From positions 3,224,001-3,288,000 of the forward strand of contig OY970336.1 in the NCBI GenBank assembly GCA_963717455.1: 64,000 bases of DNA. The letters run 5' to 3'. Below, piece after piece: positions 61,536-64,000 of this stretch. Both the position numbers and the translations under genes were made by a program. Origin of the DNA: Bog-473 sp963717455 (GTDB lineage Bacteria; Actinomycetota; Acidimicrobiia; Acidimicrobiales; RAAP-2). The notes beneath the pieces were generated by a model. It did not search any database and was not told the origin of the DNA. It saw nothing but the letters and a program-made list of their open reading frames with translations. The stretch's first letter is position 1. Each line of letters begins with the position of its first letter.

Positions 61536-62063
61536 ATGACTGAGTACGAATTCACACTCGTGATCGAAGGCGATCTTGAGGACGAAAGGGCCGCTCGCGC
61601 CCTCTTCGAGGTTGGCTGCGATGATGCGACCTTCGGAGTCGTTGACGGAGTTGGCTACGGAGATTTCGCTCGTGAGGGTTCATTGTTTGCTGAGGCTGTG
61701 CTGGGGGCCATCTCTCAGGTAGAAATGGTTGATGCTCTGCGGGTGTTGCGAGTCGAACCCGACAACATTGTGACCATGTCCGACATCGCCGAAAGATTGG
61801 ATCGAACACGAGAGAGCGTCAGGCTTCTTGTCGCTGGCCGAAGAGGTCCTGGCGGGTTTCCGTCTCCAATCTCCCATGCGATGGAGCGAGGCCGTCTGTG
61901 GCGCTGGTCAGATGTCGCTGCCTGGCTTGGCCAGCTCGAGCCGGAAGAGATTGAAGCTGCTCGGTTTGTCTCGGCGATTAATGCCGCACTGGAACTACGC
62001 AAGCAGCTGAGTGCAATGCAGGATGATTTGGCCGTAAAGCAGTTGCGTATGCTGATTGACTGA
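61536..62063 (+). CDS. Helix-turn-helix protein (AlpA/excisionase-like)
   Basis: This 175-residue protein starts at ATG 61536, 5 nt after AAGGAGGG. The N-terminal domain reads YEFTLVIEGDLEDERAARAL and FEVGCDDATFGVVDGVGYGD, an alpha/beta fold I cannot name. Residues ~85-135 form an HTH: VTMSDIAERLDRTRESVRLL, then PSPISHAMERGRLWRWSDVA as in MerR-type AlpA proteins. The C-terminal helix is coiled. It lies beside the recombinase relic and behind the strong palindromic promoter, so it may be the element's regulator acting on its own promoter. Confidence 0.8.
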   Translation: MTEYEFTLVIEGDLEDERAARALFEVGCDDATFGVVDGVGYGDFAREGSLFAEAVLGAISQVEMVDALRVLRVEPDNIVTMSDIAERLDRTRESVRLLVAGRRGPGGFPSPISHAMERGRLWRWSDVAAWLGQLEPEEIEAARFVSAINAALELRKQLSAMQDDLAVKQLRMLID

Positions 62064-62115
62064 TTGATTCCGACATTTCCAGGTAGCCGCCGAACCGGCG
62101 CATGGGGGCAGGTGC

Positions 62116-62478
62116 TTACGCAGAATCGGTTGATTGCGGGTGAACGCCTTTCGGCACGTAATCGAAGAAGCGGTAGGTCATCCCCCCAGCCGTCCATTCG
62201 GCTCGAAGCCTTGTTCGACGCTCCACCTTGCGGAGGGCACTCAAGAGGTCACGATTGAGTTCACGGGGATCCCTCCCTTGAAACCATCCGTCCACTTCGA
62301 AACCGTCGGGCGTCTCGTTTACAGAGCCAACGACCAGCCGCCGGAGCACCGGTTCGATCAGTGCAGGAGAATCCGAGCTCACCGAGGCAATGACGTGGAA
62401 ATCAGAGGTATCCACCCTCCATAGTGTGGACCATCGGACGCCTGGCTCCCAACTGAACGGCGTTAGGAACTCACCCAA
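62116..62478 (-). CDS. Hypothetical protein, last of a three-gene minus-strand operon
   Basis: This is about 120 residues from a tentative TTG at 62478; no ATG fits. The reading frame contains RVDTSDFHVIASVSSDSPAL, DGFEVDGWFQGRDPRELNRD and LSALRKVERRTRLRAEWTAG then YRFFDYVPKG. The alternating pattern suggests a ferredoxin-like alpha/beta domain. I do not recognise it. It follows the deazaflavin oxidoreductase gene by about 50 bp. Confidence 0.55.
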   Translation of the reverse strand: MGEFLTPFSWEPGVRWSTLWRVDTSDFHVIASVSSDSPALIEPVLRRLVVGSVNETPDGFEVDGWFQGRDPRELNRDLLSALRKVERRTRLRAEWTAGGMTYRFFDYVPKGVHPQSTDSA

Positions 62479-62527
62479 TGCCCGCCCAGTATCGGCACCT
62501 ATCGGATGGCCCGTTTGATCATTCGGA

Positions 62528-63049
62528 TCAGCCGGATTCCTGGTTCTGTCGCCGTTCAAGGGCGATGATCGCAAACTGACGCTCGGTGCAGGACTGATAC
62601 GCATCCAACAGCGGGTTGTGCGCCAGGAGCCGACGCCAGCCCTCGTCGCGTTCGGAGCCAATGAGCTCACGGGCAACGACGGGCCCGGTGCCGGCGCGCG
62701 TCTGCATCTCGGCCTTGGGGTTCGCTCGGAGATTGAGGTACCAGGCAGGAGATGCGTCCAATCCGCTGTTCTGGGATGCGACCAGGAAGCGAACTCCCTC
62801 GTCGAGATAGACGATCGGTACAGTCCTCGTCTGCCCGCTGCGTCGCCCTGTCGTGGTCAGCAGCCCGACGGGGAGCCCGAGCAGTCGTCCGCCCACGCGT
62901 CCCCCCGTCAGACGGAAGACGAAACGATTGGCCTTGCAGAAGGCGCGGGTGCCTCGGGGAGAGCGCACCGCCATGCGATGTCCGCGGCGGAAATAGTCCC
63001 GCTGCTTTTGCGTCAGACCTTCGAGAACGTCTGCGTCAGGGTCGAGCAT
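62528..63049 (-). CDS. F420 (deazaflavin)-dependent nitroreductase-family oxidoreductase
   Basis: This 173-residue protein of the Ddn/DUF385 split-barrel family uses reduced F420 to reduce quinones or nitro compounds. The signature LLTTTGRRSGQTRTVPIVYL (F420 phosphate binding) is followed by FLVASQNSGLDASPAWYLNL and RANPKAEMQ, then ARELIGSERDEGWRRLLAHN. The ATG follows GGAGGG. It overlaps the upstream glycosyltransferase by 14 bp, so the two are an operon. It supports an F420-making actinobacterium. Confidence 0.93.
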   Translation of the reverse strand: MLDPDADVLEGLTQKQRDYFRRGHRMAVRSPRGTRAFCKANRFVFRLTGGRVGGRLLGLPVGLLTTTGRRSGQTRTVPIVYLDEGVRFLVASQNSGLDASPAWYLNLRANPKAEMQTRAGTGPVVARELIGSERDEGWRRLLAHNPLLDAYQSCTERQFAIIALERRQNQESG

Positions 63050-64000
63050 CGTCCCTCCTGAGGCTGGTCCTGCTCTCTTGTTCGAATGTCAGACCTTCGA
63101 GGAGATCGGCGGCGCGCTTCGCCGGGTTGGTGTCCCCGATCTGTGCCTTCAACGCCAGGGTCCTGTCCCGGAATCTCGACTCGTGCAAGACCTGCTCGAC
63201 GGCGTTGCCAACCGCCTTAGGCGTGGGGCGATTCGTGCGCATGTTCATGCCCACGCCCGACCAGGCAACGTGGGCGGTCACTTCCTTTTTGTCCTCGGTC
63301 GTACCGGCTACCACCATGGGAACGCCGTGGGCGACAGCCAGTTGCACGGATCCGAACCCGCCGTTCGAGACCATGACATCGACGTGGGGCAGCAGGGCGG
63401 CGTAGGGGACGAACTGCTCCACGACCGCGTTCGCAGGCGGGTCCCCGAGCACGGCGGGATCGGCCCCGCCCGTCGTGGCGACGACGAAGACGTCGCGGTC
63501 GGCCAGTCCTTCGAGGCTGGGGCCGAGCAGATCGGCCGGGTCGGTGGCGATCGTTCCCTGGGTGACAAGGACCACGCGCTTCGAATCGAGGAGTCTGGGC
63601 CACCAGCTCGGAGGATCAAACTCGGCCGGCACCGGTGGTTGAAGGGCGCCGACGAAATGGACGAAGGGAGGTAGATCGGACCGCGGATACTCGAACCCGG
63701 CGGGGCACAGTTGGATGTGCAGGTGCCGGGAATGAAAGAAGCCGCACTCGAGGTTCCGTTTCGGAGTGGGGGGAAGTCCGAGCTCGTGACGAACCCCTTG
63801 CGCTGCCTTGAACACTGGGGCCAGAACCGTGGCCCGGCCGACCGCATCGAGCGCCCTGTTGCGCAGATGGCCCACCACACCGGTCCGTGGCGCCAACCCC
63901 ATGCCGTAGGGCGCGGCGTCTCTGCTCGGGAAGGTGAGGCAGGTATCGCCGAGTGTCGCGCTGGGCGGTCCGCCCATTTCGTGGAACCACCCGCCGCCAT
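63036..64000 (-). CDS. UDP-glycosyltransferase-like (GT1, MGT-type), 5' end outside the window
   Basis: This partial GT-B enzyme is open through the window edge; about 320 residues are visible. The N-terminal part ends VRHELGLPPTPKRNLECGFF. The C-terminal donor domain has RVVLVTQGTIATDPADLLGP, VVATTGGADPAVLGDPPANA, VVEQFVPYAALLPHVDVMVS, NGGFGSVQLAVAHGVPMVVA and GVGMNMRTNRPTPKAVGNAV, the macrolide-glycosyltransferase-like sugar-nucleotide pocket. Substrates could be lipids, carotenoids or small molecules. It is followed immediately by the F420-type reductase. Confidence 0.88.
   Translation of the reverse strand, partial: GGGWFHEMGGPPSATLGDTCLTFPSRDAAPYGMGLAPRTGVVGHLRNRALDAVGRATVLAPVFKAAQGVRHELGLPPTPKRNLECGFFHSRHLHIQLCPAGFEYPRSDLPPFVHFVGALQPPVPAEFDPPSWWPRLLDSKRVVLVTQGTIATDPADLLGPSLEGLADRDVFVVATTGGADPAVLGDPPANAVVEQFVPYAALLPHVDVMVSNGGFGSVQLAVAHGVPMVVAGTTEDKKEVTAHVAWSGVGMNMRTNRPTPKAVGNAVEQVLHESRFRDRTLALKAQIGDTNPAKRAADLLEGLTFEQESRTSLRRDDARP

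Overview
The window is GC-rich and densely coding on both strands. It has the vocabulary of an actinobacterium. It encodes a deazaflavin (F420)-type nitroreductase, GAF-ANTAR regulators, a mycobacterial-type (CtpI-like) giant P-type ATPase, homologues of dormancy proteins (RafH-like hibernation factor, Rv2629-like zinc-ribbon eRF1 protein, universal stress proteins, Hsp20) and a DosR-like 14-bp operator. A relic of the cell-surface repeat common in Acidimicrobiia suggests that class or a near relative. The taxonomy is inference.

Layout. 0.2-1.7 kb: an IS element that cut an FtsX-type permease gene. 1.8-6.6 kb: a complete arginine deiminase operon (antiporter, ArcA, ArcB, ArcC) behind a near-perfect DosR-like box. 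6.7-10.2 kb: an IS630 element carrying a passenger gene, solo IS ends, a tRNA-like scrap and an IS110 element. 11-18 kb: a mosaic of intact and decayed genes (unknown protein, broken thiamine-binding protein, AIR-synthase-like protein, mutated HAD protein, stand-alone KdpD sensor, Usp, second frameshifted KdpD). 18-22 kb: an SRPBCC protein, an MFS transporter fused to a cytidylate-kinase-like domain, and Usp. 22.3-27.3 kb: two small proteins and a ~1460-residue P-type ATPase. 27.6-30.1 kb: alcohol dehydrogenase, a truncated saccharopine-dehydrogenase-like gene, a DUF1918 protein and a protein with a histone-H1-like tail. 30.7-36.7 kb: an ACP/acyl-AMP ligase/acyltransferase fusion overlapping FtsH, then a lipoprotein L,D-transpeptidase. 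36.7-42.7 kb: gene fossils, frameshifted DUF2267, a RafH-like fusion, an Rv2629-like protein with a DosR-like box and an orphan TPP riboswitch, frameshifted PolX, and Hsp20. 43-46.9 kb: gene relics, a divergent pncB/pncA pair and a GAF-ANTAR regulator. 47-50.2 kb: two adjacent IS elements that split one gene near its start. 50.5-54.7 kb: an ANTAR fragment, a four-gene cluster ending in a glycosyltransferase, a P-type ATPase relic and CapA. 55-60 kb: prim-pol with HIRAN remnants, a ubiquitin-like/Mut7-C protein, a DnaK relic, a second Hsp20 and an intact PolX. 60-64 kb: the 3' half of a serine recombinase, a small HTH gene behind a strong palindromic promoter, then an F420-type oxidoreductase and a glycosyltransferase running off the end.

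The intact genes read as a stress/hypoxia survival region: substrate-level ATP from arginine, ribosome hibernation and rescue, Usp and KdpD sensing, small heat-shock proteins, FtsH, ion ATPase, NAD salvage and envelope glycosyl transfer. The DosR-like boxes tie at least two of these units together. The many fossils, paired paralogues (PolX+Hsp20 twice, CapA, ANTAR, KdpD, Usp) and IS elements indicate a plastic island built by duplication and decay.
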